A stretch of 64,000 nt of DNA. Origin: Nitzschia sp. DOCU1. Taxonomy: Eukaryota; Bacillariophyta; Bacillariophyceae; Bacillariales; Bacillariaceae. The translations under genes were made by a program, and so were the position numbers. Where the stretch lies: NCBI GenBank assembly GCA_951394045.1, contig OX595993.1, positions 2,356,001 to 2,420,000 on the forward strand, read 5' to 3'. How positions within the stretch are numbered: the first letter of the stretch is position 1; each line of letters begins with the position of its first letter. The notes below the pieces were generated by a model. The model saw only the letters and a list, made by a program, of their open reading frames with translations. It searched no databases and was not told where the DNA came from. Below, in pieces: positions 1 through 9,804 of this stretch.

Positions 1-462
1 TCTGTCGAATTACATGATCACGCCAAGGAGCTAGCACGATTGGTGGTTACTACGCACGGAGCCTTTCGTATCTAAACACAGAGAATACTTAACCTGTGTC
101 AGGCGAAGTGGGATGCTCGAGTGGATGCGGGAGCATTACTCGTATGGACGCCAGATCCGTGTGTCTCGTTTCGGTCGAGTTCATTTGTACAGATTTAACG
201 GTTCACTTTGGATCCGACGGCCTCAGTCACTTTGACTAACTTGCTTTCAAGTGTATGGTATCGAAACCGCGGCGCGGACCATGTCGAAATTTCACAACGA
301 GGATATCCCGTTTTCACAAGATGCCACACATCTGGATCTGACATCTTGTCGTTTCCTGGATCTTGAGTGACACAACCGTTTGCTTTATTTAGGCGGAATC
401 CGGCTATCCTATCCATCCGCCGGTCCGGCAAATAAATCATTCCACATCGTTCGGCCCTGGAA
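1..462. other. No gene recognised
   Basis: Six-frame reading gives only short frames without recognisable motifs. An 81-codon minus frame (195-440) has no domain signature and is probably spurious. No RNA gene or repeat is evident. Confidence 0.5.
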
Positions 463-1174
463 ATGATGATCCCGTCGGCTGTATCAGTGCTGCTAGTGCG
501 CCACTTGGTCAGTCAGAATAGCAATGCCTTTATGTTGTTTGACGGATTCTTGTCAACGAGGGTGCCCGAGCGGGTCTTTTTGGACTCGAAAGCAAGCGGC
601 AGCACAATCAGCAGCACTAGTCCGCCTCTCCGAAATCGCTCCGACGAGGTCTACGATGAGGACGAGGACTAGGACAAATGCCAGCACTTTGTCGACCCAG
701 CCAGCCTCGTTTCCGACAAGAAATTCAAAACGGTGCAACTCTAGCCCGGCGTTTTCACCATCCAGCATGCACGCCCAAACCGCAGCCGCAGCCGCAGCCC
801 CACGTCAGCAGCAGCAACCGCAGCAACGACAATAAGAAGCGATATTTTCGCCAAATCAAGACGCCCGTGGTGTTTCAATTAGTCGAGGGCGCCTTAGGAG
901 ACGAGAAATCTTCGACTGCTGGTCCACGCGTGGCGGTCCCCCCAGACACGCTACGGGGCCATGCCTTTTCTGCTAGTATGAACACGGGCCGAAAACCTTG
1001 TGGTAGAGAAATGACGGAGCGGGGCAAGATTTGACGGCCATTCCAGGAGCTTCTGCTGCTGCAAAGGATGCATCCGCCGCCAAAGTATCCAAAGTGTGAG
1101 ATTCGCTACGTATCCTGCATGAGACGGCTGCAGATGGAAACGAATGCTCTCACAAACGAAAAAAAACGACGACG

Positions 1175-1362
1175 GTAGTCCCCAAACAAATGGGACAACT
1201 CGACAAGCCGCTCGATCAAACCGCGGCCGAAGGAATCGAGTGGACGATTCGAGCACCATCCGAGAGTCGTCTAGCAAGGTTGTACCCAAACAACTTGGAG
1301 ATTTTATCAAGCCCTCTGATAAATCGGCTGCCGAGGGTATCGAATGGACCGTCCAGGCGCCT
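1175..1362 (+). repeat. Diverged coding tandem repeat, two units
   Basis: Two related units start at 1175 and 1279 (about 104 bp apart). Both encode VVPKQ followed by KP.D..AAEGIEWT and then an AP-rich turn, but they are read in different frames because the spacing is not a multiple of three. A weaker third echo follows at about 1410. Protein-level similarity exceeds nucleotide similarity, so the repeat probably predates decay of the gene. Confidence 0.55.
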
Positions 1363-2179
1363 CCAAATACCAATGCTGCCCCAGGCAACAAATCCAAGGC
1401 CGTGGACTCGCCCACGGGAGACTTTTTGCAACCTCATGAACAAACTGTTTTTCATGGACAAGTCTTCCCCGGCTGGATTGACAAACGAGTCCCTTCCAGT
1501 ACGAACCCAGCAGACAATGCACCAGCGGGAACCAATGCGCTTCGAGCACCGCCCCAGAAACGTCTTCTTGGTGGACCGAAGAATGGATTCAAGGCATCGA
1601 TAATGATCTTGGTCGTTATTCTATTCGTTGTCGCGTCGAAAGAACTCACGCTGAATTGCCGTACGACCCCAACCTGGAACACAAAAGGGTCCACAAGGAT
1701 GGAACTTGGGTTATTCCTTGTAACCAGCCTAAAACTGGCAAGAGCAGGCAAAATGCAAAGCCTGTCATGCAGCTTTGCATCATGCTGCGGCCTTTGACTC
1801 CAGCAATGCCGCCCATATGGGACGCGACCACAGGAGTCAAACAAGAAGACGACATCTCGCTGCCGCCAAAGTTTTCAGTTGTGACATTCCCGGCCAAAGA
1901 CTCCGTTCCTTGTACCCTTTTCTTGAGCCTAATCCAAATACCATGACTTGTCTGCGGTGGAATCGATAGCTTGTGGCTCGGACTCAAGCAAGGGCAAGGT
2001 TGGAGAATTCGCCTCGATTGGAGAATCTTTTGGCCCCTTTCGACTGGATGACAAGCTCCCCTACATTCAGGTGTTTTGGAGCGGCTTTCTACTGGCGAGA
2101 CCGCAGCTATGGAAGAGGCGTTGACCATTCCATCGCATTCCACTGCTGCCAGCTCGACTCCTGCTGGGAACCATGCCGC

Positions 2180-2201
2180 CCTCAAGTCGTCCTCAAGTCG
2201 T
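2180..2201 (+). repeat. 11-bp direct tandem duplication
   Basis: The unit cctcaagtcgt occurs twice back to back (2180-2190 and 2191-2201). Eleven is not a multiple of three, so it shifts any frame reading through it. It is one of several such duplications in the decayed first 24 kb. Confidence 0.8.
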
Positions 2202-2521
2202 CGTCATTCTCCTTGCCAGCAGAGGATGCATCGCTAGTTGTCGACTTTTTAACATGGTATTCCGCAGAACGAATACGGGACGAAACCGAACAAGTGTCGT
2301 CAAAAGAGGTGGAAGGTAGCTGTACCTTGTTGTATCTCATTCGCAGTACATTGCCTCGTTACAATGGGGTAGGCAATCGAGGAGAATCGTTCCATGGAAA
2401 AGACTCTTACACATCGGGTAGGACGCTCAAGCCCGACAAAAGGCCCTACTTCTATGAAAAGTCTCTTCGCTTGTGGGACAGCGGCTCCGACAAGGAGTGT
2501 CTATCAGATTGAGAATTCTTT

Positions 2522-2880
2522 CCGGATGAAGCCCCAAGCTACTATTGCGCCGTCTCGATCGGAATGCATTTTGATCGGATCCTGCGGCGTCTCGATGAGC
2601 CCCCGAGCTAATATTGCGCCGTCCCGATCGGTATGCATTTTGATCGGATCTTGCGGCGTCTCGATCACAAAAAGAAATATAATTGCTACTACACAACAGT
2701 CGACGCTGTTTTGACCGATGTTCAAGGAATCATGGATAACTGCGTCTTGTACAACGGCCCGGACTCTCAGCTTGTGGTCGTATGTGGAAATCTCAGAGTG
2801 CATCGGGAGTGTCATTGCGGATCTAGTACGAAGAAACAAGAGGCTTGGTTTGGAACAGGGCGCGGCTAGCCCGTACGCAG
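2522..2880 (+). pseudogene. Bromodomain fragment (broken)
   Basis: Bromodomains are acetyl-lysine-binding modules of chromatin proteins. Read across the second repeat unit, the plus strand gives YCAVPIGMHFDRILRRLD, then VDAVLTDVQGIMDNC and VLYNGPDSQLV. This matches the family pattern: the PMDF-like ZA loop, helix B, then helix B-C with the conserved Asn of the NC..YN motif that contacts acetyl-lysine. The N-terminal helix Z is not clear. A 68-bp tandem duplication (2531-2666) lies inside the ZA-loop region and shifts the frame, and stops follow on both sides, so the copy cannot make a full domain. Downstream, about 2762-2870 continues in another frame with a helical stretch (ECIGSVIADLVRRNKRLG). 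Related reader modules (PHD, AT-hook, Tudor-like) lie at 14-24 kb. Confidence 0.6.
2531..2666 (+). repeat. 68-bp tandem duplication inside the bromodomain
   Basis: Unit 1 (2531-2598) and unit 2 (2599-2666) are alike, both containing gcattttgatcggatc and ending gcggcgtctcgat, with a few substitutions. The unit length, 68, is 2 modulo 3. Reading only one unit gives a continuous bromodomain text, so the second copy is the disruptive event. Confidence 0.85.
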
Positions 2881-2929
2881 CGTCGAAGATGAATAAAAAG
2901 AGGCTGGTGGTACCCGAGTTTGTGAACAC

Positions 2930-3810
2930 ACCAAACCACGGTCCCCTAAATCGATCGTGGCTTGAGAAACAAATGCCAGACTCGAGTTGGTGCGAAAAGC
3001 AGCATGAAGTGTTCGGAGCCGATGCCCCAGTTTGGGTTTCTCCAAGCGGGGATTCTGTTTTCTACTCACGATCGCTCCACCCCAAATTTTTTGGAACAAT
3101 TCTTCCTTGTTTTCGGCAGAGCAGAGCAGAGCGCACTTCCGGTGTTTCAAAGTGAAGTCGCCCCTGGCGAGAGCGCATCGGCAGACAATCCCCAAGTAAA
3201 CGAAGAGGCCACCGCGAAGAGCACCATCATTACAATGCCCGCGCCTAGGCAAATGGATGCGTGCTGTCGTTGTTTCCGTCCGTGCAACGTTTCCTTGCAA
3301 ATCCGACAAAGACAAGGAGAATGAGTCCGATACACCGTCCCCAGTTTTGGTCATTCGGCGGCGCTTTCAATACGAATGGGCTAATTGCGTATATACTATT
3401 TGCTGGATGCCGGAGTCTTCGTCTTTCCTGCGACCAAGCTGGCCAAACGGAGTTCAAGACCCTGTCGACGAGGATTTGATCCTTCCGGAAGCCACCTTCC
3501 AGAATATCCATCGCCCTCCGTGTTTGGCATTTCAGTCGACTCTGTGCGCTCATTGCTAAAGTGCTTCGATATTCTGAAACGTCTTTGTCTCAGTGGAATG
3601 GATCCGGATTATATCGACCGGACCCGAAGGCATTGGAAAGGCAACTACCTTTATCGTTTCCCTACCCTTATTGACTTTCAAATCATGAACAAAGCATTTG
3701 CTCGCGGCCTGAATTTTACGCCTGTTCCAATGCCAAACGGTTACAAGAAACTAGGAACTATTATGCATGGGCCCTTGACGACGACGCCGGCGGTTTCTCT
3801 GTGATTTTGG
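2930..3810 (+). pseudogene. Decayed segment S-E-T, copy 0 (unknown domain)
   Basis: Broken coding text recurs in diverged form at 20.4-20.9 kb and 22.2-23.3 kb. Recognisable pieces are NRSWLEKQMPDSS (about 2950), a CFRQSRAERTSGV-like piece (3110), RPSWPNGVQDPVDED (3430) and the LSGMDPDYIDR piece (3595). The pieces fall in different frames, and a cagag-type repeat at 3117-3132 is absent from the 22.6-kb copy. After 3600 this copy continues with YRFPTLIDFQIMNKAF and VPMPNGYKKLGTIMHG, which the other copies lack. The domain is not recognised. Comparison of the copies supports a real ancestral coding sequence, because the protein text is shared where frames agree. Confidence 0.5.
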
Positions 3811-3889
3811 CTGGCTTTGGATCCTGTACTTTCAAAGACAGGCACTGAAGATGATGATGGCGACGACGAGGATGGTGGTGGGTCATCTT

Positions 3890-4430
3890 CCGTGTGTTCC
3901 TTGAAATCGAGTGTCCTACACGAAATGATTTCCGTCGCCTCTTCGGCTCCTTCAGCCACACACAAGACAATATAGCTTTGTTCGTAGGACCCTGCTGGAT
4001 TCGGCTACGCTACAATATTTGCGAGACAGTGGAGTGGACATCATCAAGGGAGACTACGTGGCGGAAAATTCGACCATGCTTTATCATGCCGCCACGTTCG
4101 ACAGCTACGGCTTATTCTCGGGTCAGCAGGCCTCGATTGAAGCTAATTGTCTGCATGGAACGCTGTTGGACAAGCCGTCAATGTCCAAAACAAGGCCACA
4201 TGGCAACGACGCATTTTGTTTTAGGGAAGCTTGCCAAGACGATTCAATCAGGTAGCAACAATGCGGCGCCGGGTACATCGTCGTGATGACAATAACGTCG
4301 AGGGTTGACGAAACCAACATTTTCGATGTGCATGAAGTCAAGCTCGAAGATATTTTGCGACGGGTAGAAATGCTAAGTGCAGAGGCCCGAGCTAATGTCT
4401 TGACTTGGTGGGGTTGCTCCACACGTCTAT
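3890..4430 (+). pseudogene. Decayed coding fragment, unknown
   Basis: Coding-like text in two frames: 4019-4255 (SGVDIIKGDYVAENSTMLYH, then QQASIEANCLHGTLLDKPS) and about 4285-4400 in a second frame (SRVDETNIFDVHEVKLEDIL, then SAEARANVLT). A stop and a frame change separate them. No known domain is recognised. It may be the tail of the gene decayed upstream, or another fragment. Confidence 0.3.
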
Positions 4431-5100
4431 TCTCTGGCAGACATTAGGATGCTAAAAGACAAAGACGGAGTCAGTTGTTTGCAACGGACGCCATGGGTGG
4501 CGGCTCGGGTGGTTTTGACCCGGCTCTGGCAAATGTGAGTGAAGATTCCTAGTGTCGAGTATTGCCAGCAAGATTTCCCAGCGTTCCAATGGCCGAGCCA
4601 ACTCGAATCTGCCAACATTCCGTCAAGAATCCCATCCATCCATGAATACGTTTGTCGATCAATCCAGCCCAGGCTCCCGACTTGAAGGTTACCCAGTTTT
4701 GCGCTGTAAACTTATCAATCTCAACTTGTGCAAGTTAAAGAAGGGGACCATGAGATAACAGGGATGTTCAATAGTCCATTGCGGGCTACCGTCGATCCTG
4801 TCGATTTTATTGGTCATTGCGGCGGGCTACCGTCGATCCTGTCGATTATTGGGTGCCCGACCGGTATCCGTCTCTCGCATTCCTTTGGAACAAGGAGCGG
4901 CCATGTTGCTGTGGTCCAGCTGACCTTGGATTAGTCGACTGTACAGTGTCTCGGGCAATGACATCATAGCCCCTCTATTGTATACCACGCTGGATCTTGG
5001 TAATGTCTATTCTTTTGCACCACGAGGAGAATACACGGGGTTAGGAGACGGGGAAGCAAAGTTCGTTCGTTCTTGCACGTTGCACGTCGCCTTTCGGTAT
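4431..5100. other. No gene recognised; contains a 38-bp duplication
   Basis: Only short unrelated frames are present. A small tandem duplication at 4777-4850 is listed separately. It separates the 4-kb remnants from the ABC transporter remnant. Confidence 0.5.
4777..4850 (+). repeat. 38-bp tandem duplication
   Basis: Units start at 4777 and 4815; both begin cattgcgg and contain gggctaccgtcgatcctgtc. The second has three extra bases (ggcggg for ggg). A spacing of 38 breaks frame. Confidence 0.75.
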
Positions 5101-5124
5101 ATGATTCAAGTTTCCGAGGAGATG

Positions 5125-5300
5125 TATCCACCCAATTGATTGCAATCCAAAGTACGACGACGAAGCGAACAAGCCGAACCTGACAACAAAGTAGAGAGTG
5201 ATGTACATGATGCGCAAAAAGGAAGTGTCGCCGAGAACTGACCCAATCGGTAGCGATCCAAAGTATGACGATGACGCCAAGGCAAATGAGCTGAGCCTGC
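5125..5300 (+). repeat. Diverged ~111-bp coding-like repeat
   Basis: Two units, from about 5131 and 5242, encode HPIDCNPKYDDEA and DPIGSDPKYDDDA on the plus strand. The same DNA read on the minus strand is hydrophobic (FASSSYFG occurs in both), so the true reading direction is not settled. They lie just upstream of the ABC transporter remnant. Confidence 0.45.
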
Positions 5301-5333
5301 TGAAGACGACGAGAGTGATCATCACCAATTCAA
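5295..5333 (+). repeat. 39-bp direct repeat, left copy
   Basis: Identical over 39 bases to 7978-8016, starting gcctgctgaagacgacgaga. The two copies bracket the ABC transporter remnant almost exactly. A second, weaker similarity (about 5206-5240 with 8054-8088) accompanies it, but lies upstream of the 39-mer here and downstream of it on the right side. Confidence 0.85.
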
Positions 5334-6553
5334 CGATTCTACAAGCATCCTTGGGGATGGTAGCTCGTTCGACGAAATCGTGCTCGCAAATTGTACTAGC
5401 GTTGGCGAGCTCGCAGAATCGTTTGGCCAGACTTTGTTGAACAATGCGAGTGACTGCCCAGCTGATACTGGGTTGGGCTATCTCATTCAATACAACTTTT
5501 CGGCATTGCACGTCACACCGACCTACATGTCCTTGGCTACCGAGGGTATCGCACGAGCTGCTTTGGGTACGGACGACGTCACAATCCAAACCACTATCCA
5601 CCCGTTGCCGCTTACCGACTTTGAGAAATCCATCGCAAAGACGGAAGATGCCTTCACGGCATGGTTTTTGCTAGTTTTGAGTTTCCCATTTATTGGCGGA
5701 AGCTTTGGAACATTCATCGTGGCGGAACGCGAATCCAAGGCCAAGCACTTGCAGACTGTGACGGGAGTCAAGCCTTCGGGATATTGGGTTTCGACGTACC
5801 TATGGGACATTGTCAACTACCAGTTTCCTCTTTGGATCGTCGTGGCGATGTTTTTCATCTTCAAGGTTGATGCTTTCACGACGACCGAGTTTGGAGTCCT
5901 TGGCGGGGTGATTTCTGCCATGGTTCTTTACGGGCCCGCTGCCGCAGGATACACGTACTGCCTGACCTATCTCTTCAAATCGCCGGCCCTCTGTAACGTC
6001 ATCTCGATTATCTCTGGATTTTTGATCGGAATGGGCGGGCCGATCACAGTCATTATTCTCACCTTGATCGGGGGAGACCCATACGAACCCAAGCAAAATC
6101 TGGTGGATATTGCCAACATCCTGTCTTGGATTCTGCGCTTCCATCCTTGCTTCTGCCTCGGACACGCTCTCTACTTTGCTCTCAACATCGACTTTGTGAA
6201 GTTCTTGTACCCCGGCTTGACGACCGTTTGGAGCAAGGAAGTGTTGCTGTACGACGTGGTCTTTTTGGGGTGGGAGTCGGTGGTTCAAGTATTGTTTCGG
6301 CCTGGAAGAAGTTCACTTGGTGCCTGACGTGCTCGTGGCCGAAATCGTCGGATCGTGACATCACGACGGAACTAGCTGAGGACAGCGACGTATTGGCGGA
6401 GGAGGAGCGTGTTGGCAGCGGCGGCGCCAATAACGACATTATTGTGTGCGACAAATTGTCGAAGACGTACGACAACGGAAAGAAGGCAGTCAATAATTTA
6501 TCTCTGGGTATCCCGCCTGGCCAAGTTTTTGGCTTACTGGGCGTGAACGGGGC

Positions 6554-6638
6554 GTAAGTTTTGAAGTCTCGGTTTTTGGCTCGAGGCACCATGAGTCTCT
6601 GTCTCTCACCCTTTACAATCTTGCGTTCGTGTTTGCAG
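6554..6638 (+). other. Spliceosomal intron in the ABCA remnant (85 nt)
   Basis: Begins GTAAGT and ends TTTGCAG. Removal joins GGGGC to TGGAAAG in phase and restores the P-loop GVNGAGKTT, which strongly supports the exact boundaries. Confidence 0.9.
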
Positions 6639-7054
6639 TGGAAAGACGACGACTATGCAGATGCTGACCGCCGAGTTTCCCGCCACTTCTGGCGACGCCA
6701 CCCTGGCGGGCTACAGCGTATCAAGGGAGCCTGAAAAGACCCGTCGTCGGGTCGGATACTGTCCTCAGTTCGATGCGCACTTTGCCAACATGACCGGGAG
6801 AGAGCATGTCGAGCTTTACGCTACGATCAAGGGGATTCCCAGGGAATTCGTCAAGGAGGCGACTTCTGCCAAGCTTGCCCAAGTAGGTCTTTCGGAATCC
6901 GACAGCGATCGCTTGGCCGCAAACTACAGTGGAGGAATGAAGCGTCGTTTGAGTCTTGCATGTGCTACCATTGGTGATCCTCAAATCGTCTTTTTGGATG
7001 AGTGCTCGACCGGAGTGGACCCCGTGGCTCGACGCGAGATTTGGGAAATGGTAA

Positions 7055-7440
7055 GCAACATGGTTGCCGGGAGAAACGTTGCTCCTGAAGAACGCACCAG
7101 CATCATTTTGACGACGCACAGCATGGAAGAATGCGAGGCCTTGTGTCCTCGAATCGGCATCATGGCCAATGGGCGGCTCCGGGCTCTGGGATCGGCACAG
7201 CATCTCAAGAACAAATTCGGCAAAGGATACCAGATAGAGATGAAGTGGCAACATGGTTGCCGGGAGAAACGTCGCTCCTGAAGAACGCACCAGCATCATT
7301 TTGACGACGCACAGCATGGAAGAATGCGAGGCCTTGTGTCCTCGAATCGGCATCATGGCCAATGGGCGGCTCCGGGCTCTGGGATCGGCACAGAATCTCA
7401 AGAACAAATTCGGCAAAGGATACCAGATAGAGATGAAGTG
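7055..7440 (+). repeat. 193-bp tandem duplication in the ABC nucleotide-binding domain
   Basis: Unit 1 (7055-7247) and unit 2 (7248-7440) differ by about two substitutions (gttgct/gtcgct; cagcat/cagaat). The unit spans the H-switch TTHSMEECE and the following helix to YQIEMK. 193 is 1 modulo 3; removing one unit joins the two flanking frames into one continuous reading frame. Confidence 0.92.
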
Positions 7441-7879
7441 CAAGCTCGTGGAACGGTCGGATCCTGACTATGTCGAGGTAGTTTCGAAGCTCGGTCAAGG
7501 GCGTTTGAATAGCTCCGGGGCGCAAACAGCAGAAGAAGGGGGCGTCGTGCCAGAGACGGAAGACATTTTCTTCAATCTGGATCAGACGGTTGCGGCCCTG
7601 CAGGAATTGACGGGTGATACCTACCTATCTTCTGTCATCAACGACCAGAATCCCATTGGTTACAATATTCACAAGAGTGCGACTTCACCGACGGGAGTAA
7701 CCCTTGCCGAACTCGCCGCCTTTGCGACCGTAGAGTTGAGGATCCGAAAGATTGCGGAGTACATCGTAACTTCGTATGCCTCCAATATTTTCCGGGAGCG
7801 CCAGGATACCAAGGTCCGATACGAAGTCAACTCGGAGGGTGTGAAGATTTCGAGTATCTTTGCCAGTTTGGAAGCGAAC

Positions 7880-7893
7880 AAGGAACAAGGAAC
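7880..7893 (+). repeat. 7-bp tandem duplication causing a frameshift
   Basis: aaggaac occurs twice in tandem. With one copy the frame runs from LEANKE into [17 protein letters not shown], the expected ABCA C-terminal text; with two it stops early at about 7909. Confidence 0.8.
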
Positions 7894-7977
7894 GTCTCCT
7901 TTTGGATGACTATGGAGTCCGTCAGACCTCTTTGGAACAAGTCTTCAACATGCACAAACGACCATTAATTTGATAAT

Positions 7978-8016
7978 GCCTGCTGAAGACGACGAGAGTG
8001 ATCATCACCAATTCAA
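7978..8016 (+). repeat. 39-bp direct repeat, right copy
   Basis: Perfect match to 5295-5333, beginning 5 bp after the stop of the ABCA remnant. Confidence 0.85.
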
Positions 8017-8417
8017 GCACAAGAGTGCGGGACCACTGTTTGCGAAGAAAAATATGATACGCAAAACGGAAGCGTCGCCAAGAACCGATTTGAAATAATA
8101 GTAGGACTAGAACGTATTTTGTTCGGAGCAATAATATGTTATGTATCGTGCGAGAAACGATGCAACCTAGCTAGCAACTCCTCTACCGGTAGATTTATCA
8201 TCTATCTATTCATCGAACTTTTGGCTTCGTTTTTGTGTTCTCACACAAAAAGTTACTGAGCCCCACCGCTACCTCAAAGCAGTTCGATTTCGGAGGGGGT
8301 GGGCCACAGCTGCTCCGCCCGGTAGAGACAACAATCCACTTCACTCGACGGCGTAGCCGATTCCAATTCTCCACGCACCAGCACAGGTTACACTTAAACT
8401 CTCGGCGACGAGACACG
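8017..8417. other. No gene recognised
   Basis: AT-richer spacer after the ABC remnant. It holds the weak second block (8054-8088) related to 5206-5240. No coding frame is convincing. Confidence 0.5.
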
Positions 8418-9005
8418 TAGGTGAGTGGAGGACGTTTTAAAACCGGAACCACAAACCGGTTGCGTTGATCAGGCTGTTTGTGTGCGGAGAGAATTGGAAT
8501 TGGGGTCGAGATCACGGATCAGGATCGTTGCTCTGGAAAATGTTGGTTTCGTTGTAGAACAACGCCAGACGCCTGCAAAAGGAGGAACGAACAAGGTGAG
8601 TAGCACTGCGGGAAAGAAATATGATCAAACGGCACCGTCAAGTCGCAAAAACGCAAGTTTGGAGTGCACGTACCATTCCGAAGGGCGCCACCACATGAAT
8701 CATTCCTCCGCCAACACCAACACAACAATCAAACATTTCATCCAACAACTTTCTTCCAGGGTCTGCTTCGGCTCCGTTTGCCTCAGGGAGCTAGCGTCAT
8801 GGTTCAACCGAATCAGGAGGGCTCTCCAGAGACTGAGTCCACGTACACCCCCAATATTGGCTTCCTTCAGGACGAGTGTTCCAGGGCGGTCCGGCACAAA
8901 CCGGACCTTCACCGTGGATTTCTTCTCCTTCAGGCTGTTATCTCGCTACAGCTGAGCCGCACCATCAAAATGATAGTGATCGCCGCAGTAGAGGTCTGTT
9001 CATAG
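8418..9005 (+). other. Possible 5' end of a gene with leader intron(s)
   Basis: A strong donor (AAG|GTGAGTAG at 8596) and a strong acceptor (TTTCTTCCAG at 8751-8760) frame a plausible 165-nt leader intron; another donor-like GTGAGTGG lies at 8420. The first ATG after the acceptor (8799) opens a 68-codon frame to 9005 beginning MVQPNQEGSPETES. No domain is recognised and nothing downstream continues it. It may be the preserved leader of a truncated gene, possibly the decayed one from 9.8 kb. The evidence is only splice-like signals and one short frame. Confidence 0.25.
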
Positions 9006-9800
9006 CAGAGTGAAAAGAAAGTTGATGAAGAAAGCTGATCATCGTACGATGCGGATTGCTCCCTTCGCAAAAAAGTGAGGTCGATTGAGTGAAAAAGTGA
9101 TGCATTTGTTGGAAGGAATGCTGAGATCCGAGCCGTTTCTGCTGTGGTTTGCGAGCAGTTTCGTGATTTTTCCCACGATGAAGCCCCACGGTGGCTGAAA
9201 GTAATCCACATTCAAATCCGCCAGTTCGCCAAATCCACAGAATATGGTTTCTGGGGCAAGGGCATAATCTAGAAAACATTTGACGCTGTTTGTTAAACAC
9301 GATTGATATGCCTTACGGCCGCTGACGTCAATCGCTCGTCGACTAGACGGACTACATCAGAAAGATAGCAAGCTAGAGAAGTGGGCCAATCGCTATCCAG
9401 CTGGATGCTACAATCACACCCAAGCTGTAAACGGCAAGCTATGGTTGATTTGAAGACGCTTGTAAAGTTTTGTCAAATTACGATAGGTAGTTAGAAACTT
9501 AGTAGCCCTTTTTCAATGCCCTCATCGACCCATGGGAAAAACGGTCGGCCACGCGGTCTATCGTGAGTTCGTTTTTTAGATGACGCTAGCTCACTCTGTG
9601 ATCAAAAGGAGACCATGAAAATTTAATCTAGAGTCAAAGTCAATATAAAGTACAATATTGTAAAGAGCGACCTTGCCAGAAAGGGTAAGCAAAGTCCGGA
9701 ATGTAATAGAGGGAAGATGGTCGCCCGCCGTGATTTCACTATAAATTTATGTGTAGGCAGTCGAGGTAATCAAAATCACTCAAGATCAATTTCCCTTTAA
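9006..9800. other. No gene recognised
   Basis: No convincing frame on either strand. It contains one TGACGTCA palindrome (9323-9330) without a downstream intact gene. Confidence 0.5.
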
Positions 9801-9804
9801 GTAA

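Larger units (their letters stand above)
463..2520 (+). pseudogene. Decayed coding region upstream of the bromodomain fragment
   Basis: Coding-like plus-strand protein continues through this stretch but jumps frame repeatedly. At 463-670 the frame ends in an acidic run (DEVYDEDED). At 1144-1600 a frame carries two diverged copies of a motif around VVPKQ..KP.D..AAEGIEWT. At 1620-1800 the better-looking text (ending GTWVIPCN) is in another frame, and at 1973-2512 the frame changes again. No start codon, intron set or complete domain could be assembled. The stretch lies directly upstream of, and on the same strand as, the bromodomain remnant, so it may be the N-terminal part of one large chromatin gene; that link is inference. 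Function is not recognised. Assembly error instead of genuine decay is possible, but the intact genes elsewhere in the window argue against general poor sequence quality. Confidence 0.4.
5340..7973 (+). pseudogene. ABCA-subfamily ABC transporter, C-terminal half, broken
   Basis: ABCA proteins are large membrane ATPases, often lipid transporters, with two TMD-NBD halves. Only the last half remains. About 5340-6290 encodes an extracytoplasmic loop and a membrane domain (LVLSFPFIGGSFGTFIVAER onward). About 6300-6553 leads into the ATPase; an intron at 6554-6638 (GTAAGT...TTGCAG) splits Walker A, which reads GVNGAGKTT after splicing. Then follow the Q-loop CPQFDA, signature YSGGMKRR, Walker B IVFLDECSTGVDP and switch TTHSMEE. 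Three lesions break it: a frame change and probable small deletion near 6290; a 193-bp tandem duplication (7055-7440) after the switch; and a 7-bp duplication (7880-7893) before the ending [17 protein letters not shown]. Stop is at 7971-7973. The first TMD-NBD half is absent, and the 39-bp flanking repeats suggest a moved or rearranged fragment. All ATPase motifs are intact, so decay is probably recent. Confidence 0.85.

Noticed and set aside
5041..5601. 186-codon minus frame with hydrophobic stretches
   Set aside because: It overlaps the plus-strand ABCA remnant and the DPKYDD repeat; the hydrophobic look arises from the complement of acidic codons.
6721..7443. 240-codon minus frame
   Set aside because: Antisense shadow of the ABC ATPase; its internal repeat is just the 193-bp duplication.
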